This document shows positions 42,760-50,394 of a stretch of DNA of 64,000 nt, one piece after another. This DNA is from Limnoglobus roseus (lineage in GTDB: Bacteria; Planctomycetota; Planctomycetia; Gemmatales; Gemmataceae). The stretch spans positions 186,001-250,000 of the forward strand of contig NZ_CP042425.1 of the NCBI RefSeq assembly GCF_008254045.1, given 5' to 3'. Positions within the stretch are counted from its first letter, which is position 1. The number at the start of each line of letters is the position of its first letter. Position numbers and translations under genes: made by a program. The notes beneath the pieces were generated by a model. It had not been told where the DNA came from. It ran no database searches and saw only the letters and a list, made by a program, of their open reading frames with translations.

Positions 42760-42788
42760 TGACCCCGGTCGGTGAAAGGCCGGGGTCA
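42760..42788 (-). promoter_or_regulatory. Perfect hairpin just upstream of the PII gene
   Basis: TGACCCCGG at 42760-42768 pairs perfectly over 9 bp with CCGGGGTCA at 42780-42788 (11-base loop). On the leftward transcript the stem ends 4 bases before the PII ATG, and the only Shine-Dalgarno-like bases (GGGG) lie in the stem. It could control translation or end transcription of the upstream operon. Confidence 0.55.
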
Positions 42789-42819
42789 GAGTAGGGATTG
42801 TGGCGGGCGATGGCTGGGA

Positions 42820-43149
42820 CTATCGGTTGGACACGGTATGGTACTCTTCGATCAGTCCACAGTTCGGGCAAAAGATGTGGGTACCGTTCGGGCTTGAAAC
42901 CCGATCGCCGCAGTTGGGGCACGACCCCGTCACTCGTCCGCTGGGCGGTTCGAAGTCGTCGGGCAATTCACCTCGATTGCGAAGGATTTGCCTGGCCCCC
43001 AAGAGTCGACGGTGTTTGAGGCGGACGTAGTCGATCAGCGGGAACACCTGCTCGACGAGGGCCGCGTTCTGTGCCCACCACTCCGACCAGGGTGGGACGC
43101 TCGCGGGGTTCGTGACCGCTTGTCGGAAGTAGGCCAGGCACTCGTCCAT
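42820..43149 (-). CDS. Zinc-ribbon protein of unknown function
   Basis: 109 residues. The N-terminal two thirds are helical with no known motif. The C-terminus has a clear zinc ribbon, CPNCGDRV (about 77-84) and CPNCGLIEEY (about 93-102), with two CxxC pairs 12 residues apart. Probably cytoplasmic. It follows the secreted PQ-rich protein gene by 9 bases and ends the operon that starts with the Wza-like lipoprotein. Confidence 0.65.
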   Translation of the reverse strand: MDECLAYFRQAVTNPASVPPWSEWWAQNAALVEQVFPLIDYVRLKHRRLLGARQILRNRGELPDDFEPPSGRVTGSCPNCGDRVSSPNGTHIFCPNCGLIEEYHTVSNR

Positions 43150-43158
43150 GCGGTTGTT

Positions 43159-44592
43159 CTACTTCCCGGCCACGGCCACGTCGAAGGTGACGGTGTACGG
43201 CTTCAATTCCTCCAACTGCGACACGGCCTTCGCCACCCGCTCGGCGACGGCGTCGGACGGGGCGTTGAACCGCACGATCACCGCGTCGGTGCCGAGTTTC
43301 TTCACTTCCACCGCGCTCACGAACGTCCCGCAGATGGCTTGCACCCGCTCTTGCAGCGTCGGCGGTTGCCAGTCGACGCCCGACGACGCGGGCAAACTCT
43401 GACCGACCAAGGTCAAAGGCGCCGGCGGGGTGACGGGCGTCGTGTAGGTGACCGGCTGCCAGGCGGTTTCCTCTTTCGCCACGGCCGGGGCGTTCCGCGT
43501 GTTCGACGACAGCGGCATCGTGGGACTTCGCCACTCGGAGCCTCCGGGCGGTCCACTCGGCGGCACGCTCGGCACCACGGTCGTCGTAACCGGCAGTTGA
43601 TCCGGCGGCACGTAGCGGAACGGCGGCGTCTCGGCGATGGCGGTGGGGCCGCTCGGCGCACTCGGTTCGAATGCGAAGGACGGCGGCGGCACGTCCGACA
43701 CGGGCTTGCGCGGGGCCGCGGGGCGAACCGCGTAGGCCGGGGCGTCGGCCCCCGGCGGCTGGCGGAACGGGTGCGTCACCGGCACGGGGAACGCCCCCGG
43801 CGTCGCCCGGCTCATGGCATACCACTGGGCCGACCCGCTCGGGTATTCGCCCGTCGGTGCGTACGGGTTCGACCCCGGTGTGGTCGTGCCCCACCCGTAC
43901 CAGCGGTACGCCGGGTTGCCCGCGTAGGCCGCCCGACCGGCGGGCGTCACGCCCTGAAACGGCTGACCCGGCATCGGCTGCCCGGCCATTGGTTGACCCG
44001 GCATCGGCTGCGTGGGATAGGGTTGGCCCATCGGCATCATCGACTGCTGCTGTTGCGGGTACGCCTGCTGCGGATACGCCTGCTGCGGGAACGGTTGCTG
44101 CTGTTGGAACGGCTGCCCCACACGCGCGTCGGGCAGTTGTTGTTGTTGAACGCCGAGGGTGGACTTGATCGCCTTGGTGCGGTCGCTGGTCCAGTCGGTG
44201 AGCATACTCCAAACGCCGCGCGGCTGACCGGGTTGGGCCATCGTCCGCGGGTCCGTGGCGGTGTTGACCGGGAAGCCACCGCTCATCATGATCTGCGTCT
44301 GCGGCGGCGGCGGTTGCGTGGCGTAGCCCTCGTTCGGCATCGCGGGGCCGGCCACGCCGGGGCGGGACGGGGAGAGCGAGTTCGGGTCGAAGAACGGGTC
44401 GAAGGGTGCCGGCGTCGTGCTCGGCACGCCGCGGGCCGTCTCGGGCGGGGCAGCCACCGCCCGCACGGCGACCAACTGCACGGCCGGCCGGATCGGCCGC
44501 TGGGCGACGAGCGGAATCGGTTCCGCGTGGGCAACGGTGCCGACCCCGGCGAAGAGGACGGCGAGCGACCGGCGAACAGGCATTCGTTTCAC
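43159..44592 (-). CDS. Secreted Pro/Gln-rich protein with a C-terminal small domain
   Basis: 477 residues from the GTG at 44592 (GGAAGGA upstream). A signal peptide (about 1-23, ending AHA) precedes a long low-complexity region with repeats such as PQQAYPQQAYPQQQ and GQPMAGQPMPGQP (about 150-215), and Pro/Thr/Ser-rich sequence to about 390. The last 80 residues form a regular alpha/beta unit (LQERVQAICGTFVSAVEVKKLGTDAVIVRF, VAKAVSQLEELKPYTVTFDV), somewhat BON-like. Function unknown. The operon link to a Wza-type exporter suggests an extracellular or surface role. Confidence 0.68.
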   Translation of the reverse strand: MKRMPVRRSLAVLFAGVGTVAHAEPIPLVAQRPIRPAVQLVAVRAVAAPPETARGVPSTTPAPFDPFFDPNSLSPSRPGVAGPAMPNEGYATQPPPPQTQIMMSGGFPVNTATDPRTMAQPGQPRGVWSMLTDWTSDRTKAIKSTLGVQQQQLPDARVGQPFQQQQPFPQQAYPQQAYPQQQQSMMPMGQPYPTQPMPGQPMAGQPMPGQPFQGVTPAGRAAYAGNPAYRWYGWGTTTPGSNPYAPTGEYPSGSAQWYAMSRATPGAFPVPVTHPFRQPPGADAPAYAVRPAAPRKPVSDVPPPSFAFEPSAPSGPTAIAETPPFRYVPPDQLPVTTTVVPSVPPSGPPGGSEWRSPTMPLSSNTRNAPAVAKEETAWQPVTYTTPVTPPAPLTLVGQSLPASSGVDWQPPTLQERVQAICGTFVSAVEVKKLGTDAVIVRFNAPSDAVAERVAKAVSQLEELKPYTVTFDVAVAGK

Positions 44593-44619
44593 GTTCGGTT
44601 CCTTCCGATGAAATCTCGA

Positions 44620-45180
44620 TTACGGCCGGCCGGTCGCGCCGCGTGCGGGGGTCGTATTCGGTGGACGATTCGCGTTGCCGAGGCCGCTGATCGACTGCCC
44701 CGACTGCCGCTGTTGCGACCCGAAGCCCGAGCGATTGATGTTCTGCGCGTACACGGAAGAGAAGCTGCCGTGGTTGGCGAACTGGTTGCCGAACAGAACC
44801 GGGTGGCCCGGCGAGTTCAGGCGGACCGGCACGCCACCCGGTTCATACGTTTGGCCCGCCGGGTCGTAGGGGATCTGCGACTGTGGCAGGAACCCGCCGT
44901 ACTGCGGGCCGACCGGGTTCTGGATCGGCGGCACCTGGCCGAACGTGTTCAGCCCGCCCGTCGGCAGGCCGGGCCGCACGCCGTAGTAGTAGTTCGTCGC
45001 CGGATTCGCCCCACGGTTCAGGTTCAAGTACGGGCTGAGCGGTTGGTTCGCCCGGTTGTACGGGTTCGGCCCGTAGTTCTGGTATCCCCCGCCACCGTAC
45101 CCTCCCCCTTGCGGGTAGCCGTACTGGGCCGCCGCTGGCGACGCGAACAGGAGTAGGGCAGCAAAGCTGGCGTATCGCAT
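44620..45180 (-). CDS. Secreted Gly/Tyr/Asn-rich protein
   Basis: 186 residues with a signal peptide (about 1-18, ending AAA). The mature part is dominated by Gly, Tyr, Asn, Pro and Gln (YGYPQGGGYGGGGYQNYG at about 20-37), has few charges and no hydrophobic core, so it is probably disordered or structural. Composition is like matrix or adhesive proteins. It lies between the Wza-like gene and the PQ-rich gene, same strand. Confidence 0.65.
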   Translation of the reverse strand: MRYASFAALLLFASPAAAQYGYPQGGGYGGGGYQNYGPNPYNRANQPLSPYLNLNRGANPATNYYYGVRPGLPTGGLNTFGQVPPIQNPVGPQYGGFLPQSQIPYDPAGQTYEPGGVPVRLNSPGHPVLFGNQFANHGSFSSVYAQNINRSGFGSQQRQSGQSISGLGNANRPPNTTPARGATGRP

Positions 45181-45193
45181 GTCTGTTCCCGGC

Positions 45194-45220
45194 GATGAAG
45201 GGGCGAATCACCCCTTCATC
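45194..45220 (-). promoter_or_regulatory. Hairpin between the Wza-like gene and the Gly/Tyr-rich gene
   Basis: A perfect 10-bp stem (GATGAAGGGG / CCCCTTCATC) with a 7-base loop fills most of the 45-base gap. On the leftward transcript it starts 5 bases after the Wza-like stop and ends 13 bases before the next ATG. With no T-run, it is more likely an mRNA processing or stability element than a full terminator. Confidence 0.55.
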
Positions 45221-45225
45221 CTAAC

Positions 45226-46137
45226 TCAGTTCCCGTTGAACCCGGTCCCGCGGCCGGAAATCTGGTTGGTCGTGTTCGTTCCCAGCAGCACCACGCCGAA
45301 CAGTCGTTCGATCGGCGAGATGATTCGGGCCAGTTGCGTGTCGAGACGGATCAGCTTCTGCGACTTCACGTAGACGCGGTCGCCGGGCATGATCTGGTAG
45401 TTCGTGCTGACGACGCCGTGCTGCGTGATCGCGACCCAGTCCACCGGCAGAATCTGCTCCGGTTGGCCGGCGTGCGGGGTGCGGCGGGCCACCCAGATTT
45501 GCTGCTTCGACGCCACCGCCGGCAGGCCGCCGATGTTCGCCAGGGCGTCGAAGACGGTCTCGCTGCCGGTGATCGGGAACGCCACGACCTGTTCGCCGTA
45601 GCCACCGCCGTCGGTGACGACGTAGTACCGCTTGCTGTTGTACTGGAGCACGTCCAGCACCACGCGGATGGTTTCCTTCTTGAATCCGCCGGCCCCGGGC
45701 TTGGTCGGGTCTTCCTGCTGCGAGATGTGTTCGCGAACGGCCTCGGCCGCCTGTTGCAACGTCAACCCGGCGACGGGCACGGACCCCCAGATGCCCAGGA
45801 AAACCGAACCGTCCGGCCGCACCGCGAACTGCCCCGACACCGGCTGCACCGGCAGGCTGTACGCCTTGTACTCCTTCGACTTGCTGTCCTTCTTGCCCGC
45901 CTTGTCGGCGGCGGCCGCCGCTTCCGGGTCTTCCAGGATCGCCACGACTTCGATCATCAGTTGGTCGGGCGGCTCGATAACATACGGCGGCAGCGTGACT
46001 TTCGTGAGTTCACCGGGCACGACGCCGGGCGGAATGGGCGGCAAGTTGTACCCGCCCGGCGGCGTGTGCATACAGCCGGTCGCCGCAATTCCTGCGACCA
46101 AAACCAGCAGCCGGAACGATCCTCGGCCCCACCGCAT
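45226..46137 (-). CDS. Wza-type polysaccharide export lipoprotein
   Basis: 303 residues from the ATG at 46137 (GAGGGAA upstream). Lipobox IAATGC (C22). A poly-export domain follows (about 55-150: YVIEPPDQLMIEV, GQFAVRPDGSVFLGIWGSVPVAGLTLQQAAEAVREHI), then a SLBB-like region (about 175-270: YYVVTDGGGYGEQVVAFPITGSETVFDALANIGG and YQIMPGDRVYVKSQ). Predicted outer membrane channel subunit for exopolysaccharide, though a Lys-rich insert (about 78-92) interrupts the first domain. No Wzc/Wzx/Wzy genes are adjacent. Confidence 0.85.
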   Translation of the reverse strand: MRWGRGSFRLLVLVAGIAATGCMHTPPGGYNLPPIPPGVVPGELTKVTLPPYVIEPPDQLMIEVVAILEDPEAAAAADKAGKKDSKSKEYKAYSLPVQPVSGQFAVRPDGSVFLGIWGSVPVAGLTLQQAAEAVREHISQQEDPTKPGAGGFKKETIRVVLDVLQYNSKRYYVVTDGGGYGEQVVAFPITGSETVFDALANIGGLPAVASKQQIWVARRTPHAGQPEQILPVDWVAITQHGVVSTNYQIMPGDRVYVKSQKLIRLDTQLARIISPIERLFGVVLLGTNTTNQISGRGTGFNGN

Positions 46138-46436
46138 GGGCGTTCCCTCGCGACTCCAGCGGGACTTTCCGCCGTCGTCGAATACTATCGACCGACGGCG
46201 GGAGAACTGTTGAGGTTTTTCCAACCGGAACAATCGGAAAAGTCGCCCGCCGGAAAGTGACGGCTTCGAACAGCGTTCTCGAACCTCACCCCGCCCTTTG
46301 CCATCCTCGGATCTTTCGGCACATTCGCTCTCGCCTTCCCATCCGCCGCCGCCTACTCTACCTCCCCATCTACGGGTCTGCCGCCCAATTCTTCGGCGTC
46401 GGCCCGTGTGGTCACCTTCTCTCCGGAGTGATCCGC
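46138..46436. other. Divergent regulatory region between the Wza-like gene and hppA
   Basis: 299 bases that must contain two promoters. No gene is credible. The left part has the inverted repeat at 46169-46201; the right part is C/T-rich on the plus strand with GGAG before the hppA ATG. No clear -35/-10 pair was identified. Confidence 0.5.
46169..46201. promoter_or_regulatory. Inverted repeat in the leader of the Wza-like gene
   Basis: CCGCCGTCG (46169-46177) and CGACGGCGG (46193-46201) are perfect 9-bp complements, extended inward by TCG/CGA with one unpaired base. It lies 32-64 bases before the Wza-like ATG. Candidate operator or leader hairpin. Confidence 0.45.
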
Positions 46437-48914
46437 ATGACATCCGCCGTCCGACGCGGGGCCGTTCCGCTTCTCGCGTTGATCGCCCTTTGCCTCTCCC
46501 CCATCGCCGCCGTCGCGGGTGAAGCGTCCCTCGTGCTGCCCGACTTGAACGGTGCCGAGTTCCTCGGCGGGGTCGGCGGCAAGACGCTACTCTACAGCGG
46601 CCTCGTCGTCTCGGCGGCCGGCCTGTTCTTCGGCCTGATGATGTATTCGCAGTTGAAGAACATGCCCGTTCACAAGTCGATGCTCGACGTGAGCGAGTTG
46701 ATCTACGAGACGTGCAAGACGTACCTCTTCACGCAGGGCAAGTTCCTCCTCCTGCTCTGGCTGTTCATCGGCAGCATCATCGCCGTGTACTTCGGCTCGC
46801 TCGCCGAGTTCGGCAAGGACGCGGCGGGGAAGCCCCTGCACGGCTTCCCCGCCGACCGCGTCGCGATCATTCTCGCGTTCAGCGTCATCGGCATCCTCGG
46901 CAGTTACGGCGTGGCGTGGTTCGGCATCCGCGTGAACACCTTTGCCAACAGCCGCACCGCGTTCGCCGCCCTCACCGGCAAGGCGTACCCGTGCTACGCC
47001 ATCCCGCTGAAGGCCGGCATCAGCATCGGCATGCTGCTCATCTCCGTCGAGTTGCTGCTCATGCTCATCATCCTCATGTTCATCCCCGGCGAACTCGCGG
47101 GGCCGTGCTTCATCGGCTTCGCCATCGGCGAGTCTCTCGGCGCGGCGGCCCTCCGCGTGGCCGGCGGCATCTTCACGAAGATCGCCGACATCGGGGCCGA
47201 CCTGATGAAGATCGTGTTCAAGATCAAGGAAGACGACGCCCGCAACCCCGGGGTGATCGCCGACTGCACCGGCGACAACGCCGGCGACAGCGTCGGCCCG
47301 AGCGCCGACGGCTTCGAAACCTACGGCGTCACCGGCGTCGCCCTCATCACGTTCATCCTGCTCGCGGTGCCGCCGCAGACAGTGCAGGTGCAACTGCTCG
47401 TCTGGATTTTCATGATGCGGGTGATGATGGTGATCGCCTCCGGCGTGTCGTACTTCATCAACGAGGCGATGGCGAAAGCGAAGTACCAGGACAAGACCGA
47501 CTTCAACTACGAAGCCCCGCTGACCGTGCTCGTCTGGTTGACCTCGATCGTGTCGGTGGTGGCGACTTACGCCGTGAGCTATCTGCTCATTCCGGCGGTC
47601 TTCAAGGACGAATCGGTCTGGTGGAAGCTCTCGACGATCATCACCTGCGGCACCCTGGCCGGGGCGATCATCCCGGAACTGGTGAAGGTGTTCACCTCGA
47701 CCGAGTCGAAGCACGTCCGCGAGGTCGTCGTGTCGTCGCAGCAGGGCGGGGCGTCGCTGAACATCCTCTCCGGCCTCGTCGCGGGGAACTTCAGCGCCTA
47801 CTGGCTCGGCCTCGTCCTCGTGTTCCTGATGGGCGTGTCGTACTTCATCAGCCTGATGCTGCCGACCGGCATGGTCATCCCGATGGCGGCCCCGGTGTTC
47901 GCGTTCGGCCTCGTCGCGTTCGGCTTCCTCGGCATGGGGCCGGTGACGATCGCCGTGGACAGCTACGGCCCGGTGACGGACAACGCCCAGAGCGTGTACG
48001 AACTCTCGACGATCGAAGAGATTCCGAACATCAAGGAAGACATCCAGCGCGACTACGGCTTCGCACCGAACTTCCACGTGGCGAAGGACAACCTGGAGAA
48101 GAACGACGGGGCCGGCAACACGTTCAAGGCAACAGCGAAGCCGGTACTGATCGGCACGGCCGTCGTCGGGGCGGCTACGATGATCTTCAGCATCGTCATG
48201 AGCCTGACCAACGGCTTGACGACCGACTTGAACAAGCTGTCGATCCTGCACCCGCCGTTCCTGCTCGGCCTCATCACCGGCGGGGCGATCATTTACTGGT
48301 TCACCGGGGCGAGTATGCAGGCCGTCACCACCGGAGCGTACCGGGCGGTGGAGTTCATCAAGGCGAACATCCGCCTCGACGACACGGTGAAGAAGGCGAG
48401 TACCGAGGACAGCAAGAAGGTGGTCGAGATCTGTACGAAGTACGCGCAGGCCGGGATGTTCAACATCTTCCTGACGGTGTTCTTCGCCACGCTCGGCTTC
48501 GCGTTCGTGGAGAGTTGGTTCTTCATCGGCTACCTCATCAGCATCGCGATCTTCGGCCTCTATCAAGCGATCTTCATGGCCAACGCCGGCGGGGCGTGGG
48601 ACAACGCGAAGAAGATCGTGGAAACCGAGATGAAGGCGAAGGGCACGCCGTTGCACGACGCCTGCGTGGTCGGCGACACCGTCGGCGACCCGTTCAAAGA
48701 CACGAGTTCCGTGGCCCTGAACCCGATCATCAAGTTCACGACGCTCTTCGGCCTACTCGCGGTAGAACTCGCCGTGGAGTTGCGGAAGAAGGAGTCGAAC
48801 GCCGACTTGGCGTTGGGGCTGACGGTCGCGTTCCTGGTGATCTCGATGTTCTTCGTCCACCGCAGCTTCTACGGCATGCGGATCGGCGGCCGCGTCGAAC
48901 AAGAGAAGAAGTGA
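46437..48914 (+). CDS. hppA: Membrane-bound proton-translocating pyrophosphatase
   Basis: Couples pyrophosphate hydrolysis to proton transport. 825 residues, about 16 membrane segments. The ATG at 46437 has GGAG 8 bases upstream and opens a signal-like segment. The catalytic loop GGIFTKIADIGADLMK...DDARNPGVIADCTGDNAGDSVG (in parts, about 238-285) and the later DNAQS and GDTVGDPFKDTS motifs are present. At the potassium-selectivity site the sequence reads GNTFKATAKP, i.e. Lys where K+-dependent enzymes have Ala, suggesting a K+-independent type. It is divergent from the Wza-like gene. Confidence 0.93.
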   Translation: MTSAVRRGAVPLLALIALCLSPIAAVAGEASLVLPDLNGAEFLGGVGGKTLLYSGLVVSAAGLFFGLMMYSQLKNMPVHKSMLDVSELIYETCKTYLFTQGKFLLLLWLFIGSIIAVYFGSLAEFGKDAAGKPLHGFPADRVAIILAFSVIGILGSYGVAWFGIRVNTFANSRTAFAALTGKAYPCYAIPLKAGISIGMLLISVELLLMLIILMFIPGELAGPCFIGFAIGESLGAAALRVAGGIFTKIADIGADLMKIVFKIKEDDARNPGVIADCTGDNAGDSVGPSADGFETYGVTGVALITFILLAVPPQTVQVQLLVWIFMMRVMMVIASGVSYFINEAMAKAKYQDKTDFNYEAPLTVLVWLTSIVSVVATYAVSYLLIPAVFKDESVWWKLSTIITCGTLAGAIIPELVKVFTSTESKHVREVVVSSQQGGASLNILSGLVAGNFSAYWLGLVLVFLMGVSYFISLMLPTGMVIPMAAPVFAFGLVAFGFLGMGPVTIAVDSYGPVTDNAQSVYELSTIEEIPNIKEDIQRDYGFAPNFHVAKDNLEKNDGAGNTFKATAKPVLIGTAVVGAATMIFSIVMSLTNGLTTDLNKLSILHPPFLLGLITGGAIIYWFTGASMQAVTTGAYRAVEFIKANIRLDDTVKKASTEDSKKVVEICTKYAQAGMFNIFLTVFFATLGFAFVESWFFIGYLISIAIFGLYQAIFMANAGGAWDNAKKIVETEMKAKGTPLHDACVVGDTVGDPFKDTSSVALNPIIKFTTLFGLLAVELAVELRKKESNADLALGLTVAFLVISMFFVHRSFYGMRIGGRVEQEKK

Positions 48915-48939
48915 GCCCCCGTTCAGGGCGGTTTTCATC

Positions 48940-48976
48940 CCCGCGTGGCAGGCCAACGGCCGGCCCGCCACGCGGG
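48940..48976. terminator. Bidirectional hairpin between hppA and rsmB
   Basis: CCCGCGTGGC (48940-48949) pairs perfectly with GCCACGCGGG (48967-48976), with an inner GGCC/GGCC stem. It lies between the two convergent stops, and a T-rich stretch (GGTTTTATT) follows on the plus strand. The inner core is the 15-mer also found at 1176-1190. Confidence 0.7.
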
Positions 48977-48987
48977 ACAATTCGGTT

Positions 48988-50331
48988 TTATTGAGGCTTC
49001 CGCAATCTCGCCCAGTAGCCGCCGTCGCCGGGTTGGCCGGGGATCGCGGCGTGGTCCGCTTCCAGCGTCAGGCCGGGGATCGCCCGCCGCACGGCGTTCA
49101 CGACGCCGGTGTTCTCGTCCGGCTCGATGCTGCACGTCGAGTACACAATCACGCCGCCGGGCCGGACTTGTTCGATCGCTTGCAGCAGAAGCCGCGTTTG
49201 CAGGCGGATGAGATGTTCGAACTCGGTCGGCTTAATCCGCCAGCGGACTTCCGGCCGCCGGCCCAACACGCCGGTGTTGCTGCACGGCACGTCTAGTAGT
49301 GCGGCGTGGAAGGGACCGGCCGGCGGGTCGGAGTTCTCGCCGAGTAGTTTCGTTTCGACGATCGTGACGCCGAGCCGCTGACAGAGCGATGTCACCGTGT
49401 CGAGCCGCTTCTGCTCCACGTCGCAGGCGACGATGGTGCCGCGGTTGTGCATCAGTTCCGCGAGGTGCGTCGTCTTCCCGCCGGGGGCGGCGCACAGGTC
49501 GAGGACGCGCATCCCCGGCGACGGGTTCAGGGCCGTCGCCACGGCCATCGCGGACACGTCTTGAATCGCGAAATCGCCCTCGGCGTAGCCGGGCAGATCA
49601 CGGACGGGCACGTGGTCGAGCAACTTCAGCGATTGCGGGTGATCGCCCACTTCCGCGGCAATCGTCGCGGCCGACAGGCGGAGGCGGTACGTCTCGCGGT
49701 CGGTCTTCAACTTGTTCACGCGCAGCCACAGCGGCGGCGGTTGATTGAACCAGAAGCCGAGACGGAGGCACTTGTGCCACTCGTACCGGGGCAGCCAGCG
49801 GTCGGCCAGCCACCGCGGCCACGAGAACGCGGCGGCGAGGTACGCGGCCTCGTCCCGTTCCGGGTCCGGCAGCACCGGCTTTGCGAGTTTGCGGTAGTTG
49901 TTCTCGAACGGCAGCGTGTCGGAGTACGGGTAATCCACGAACTCGTCGGTCACGAGTTCACTGACCCGTCGCAGGACGCCGTTGACGAAGCCCTTCGCCT
50001 GCGGGCTGCCGACGTAGGTTGCGAGGTCCACCGACTCGTGGACGGCCGCGTGCTTGGGGATGTGCGACAGCAGTGCCATCTGGAACGTGCCGAGGTGCAG
50101 CACGTCCCACACCCGTTCCTGGACGGCGTGCGTCGGCGTGCGGACGAAAGGCTTCAGCAGAGCGTCCAGGGTCGCACGCCGGCGCACCACGCCCATCACG
50201 AGTTGTACGGCCAGCCGGCGGTCTTGCGGCGAGAGACGGGCGGCTTGCTCGTCCACGAGTTCGGAAGCGTACCGCTTCTGGGTGCGGGCGAGGTTCAACA
50301 CGTCGACGGCGACTTGGCGAGCGGTGGTCAT
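48988..50331 (-). CDS. rsmB: 16S rRNA (cytosine-5) methyltransferase RsmB
   Basis: Methylates C967 (E. coli numbering) of 16S rRNA using SAM. 447 residues: NusB-like RNA-binding domain about 1-140 (ARQVAVDVLNLARTQKRYASELVDEQ), then the Rossmann methyltransferase domain with LCAAPGGKTTHL near residue 278, the first conserved cysteine in DVPCSNTG near 350 and the catalytic one in YSTCSIEPDEN near 399. Both RsmB/F-type cysteines are present. Standard length. Not coupled to fmt or def here. Confidence 0.93.
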   Translation of the reverse strand: MTTARQVAVDVLNLARTQKRYASELVDEQAARLSPQDRRLAVQLVMGVVRRRATLDALLKPFVRTPTHAVQERVWDVLHLGTFQMALLSHIPKHAAVHESVDLATYVGSPQAKGFVNGVLRRVSELVTDEFVDYPYSDTLPFENNYRKLAKPVLPDPERDEAAYLAAAFSWPRWLADRWLPRYEWHKCLRLGFWFNQPPPLWLRVNKLKTDRETYRLRLSAATIAAEVGDHPQSLKLLDHVPVRDLPGYAEGDFAIQDVSAMAVATALNPSPGMRVLDLCAAPGGKTTHLAELMHNRGTIVACDVEQKRLDTVTSLCQRLGVTIVETKLLGENSDPPAGPFHAALLDVPCSNTGVLGRRPEVRWRIKPTEFEHLIRLQTRLLLQAIEQVRPGGVIVYSTCSIEPDENTGVVNAVRRAIPGLTLEADHAAIPGQPGDGGYWARLRKPQ

Positions 50332-50394
50332 GGGGGAATTCTAGAACCCGGCGCGACAAGAATCGGGCAAACCGGGCTTGAGTCGCGGGGCCAG

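Noticed and set aside
44013..44105. Short tandem repeats that could suggest a CRISPR-like or minisatellite array
   Set aside because: They are degenerate codon repeats for PQQAY and GQPM units in a secreted protein; there are no spacers and the frame is kept.
46712..48994. A 760-codon plus-strand frame within hppA, and a similar minus-strand one at 46587-48656
   Set aside because: Both lie inside the secure H+-PPase gene and have no membrane or domain pattern of their own.
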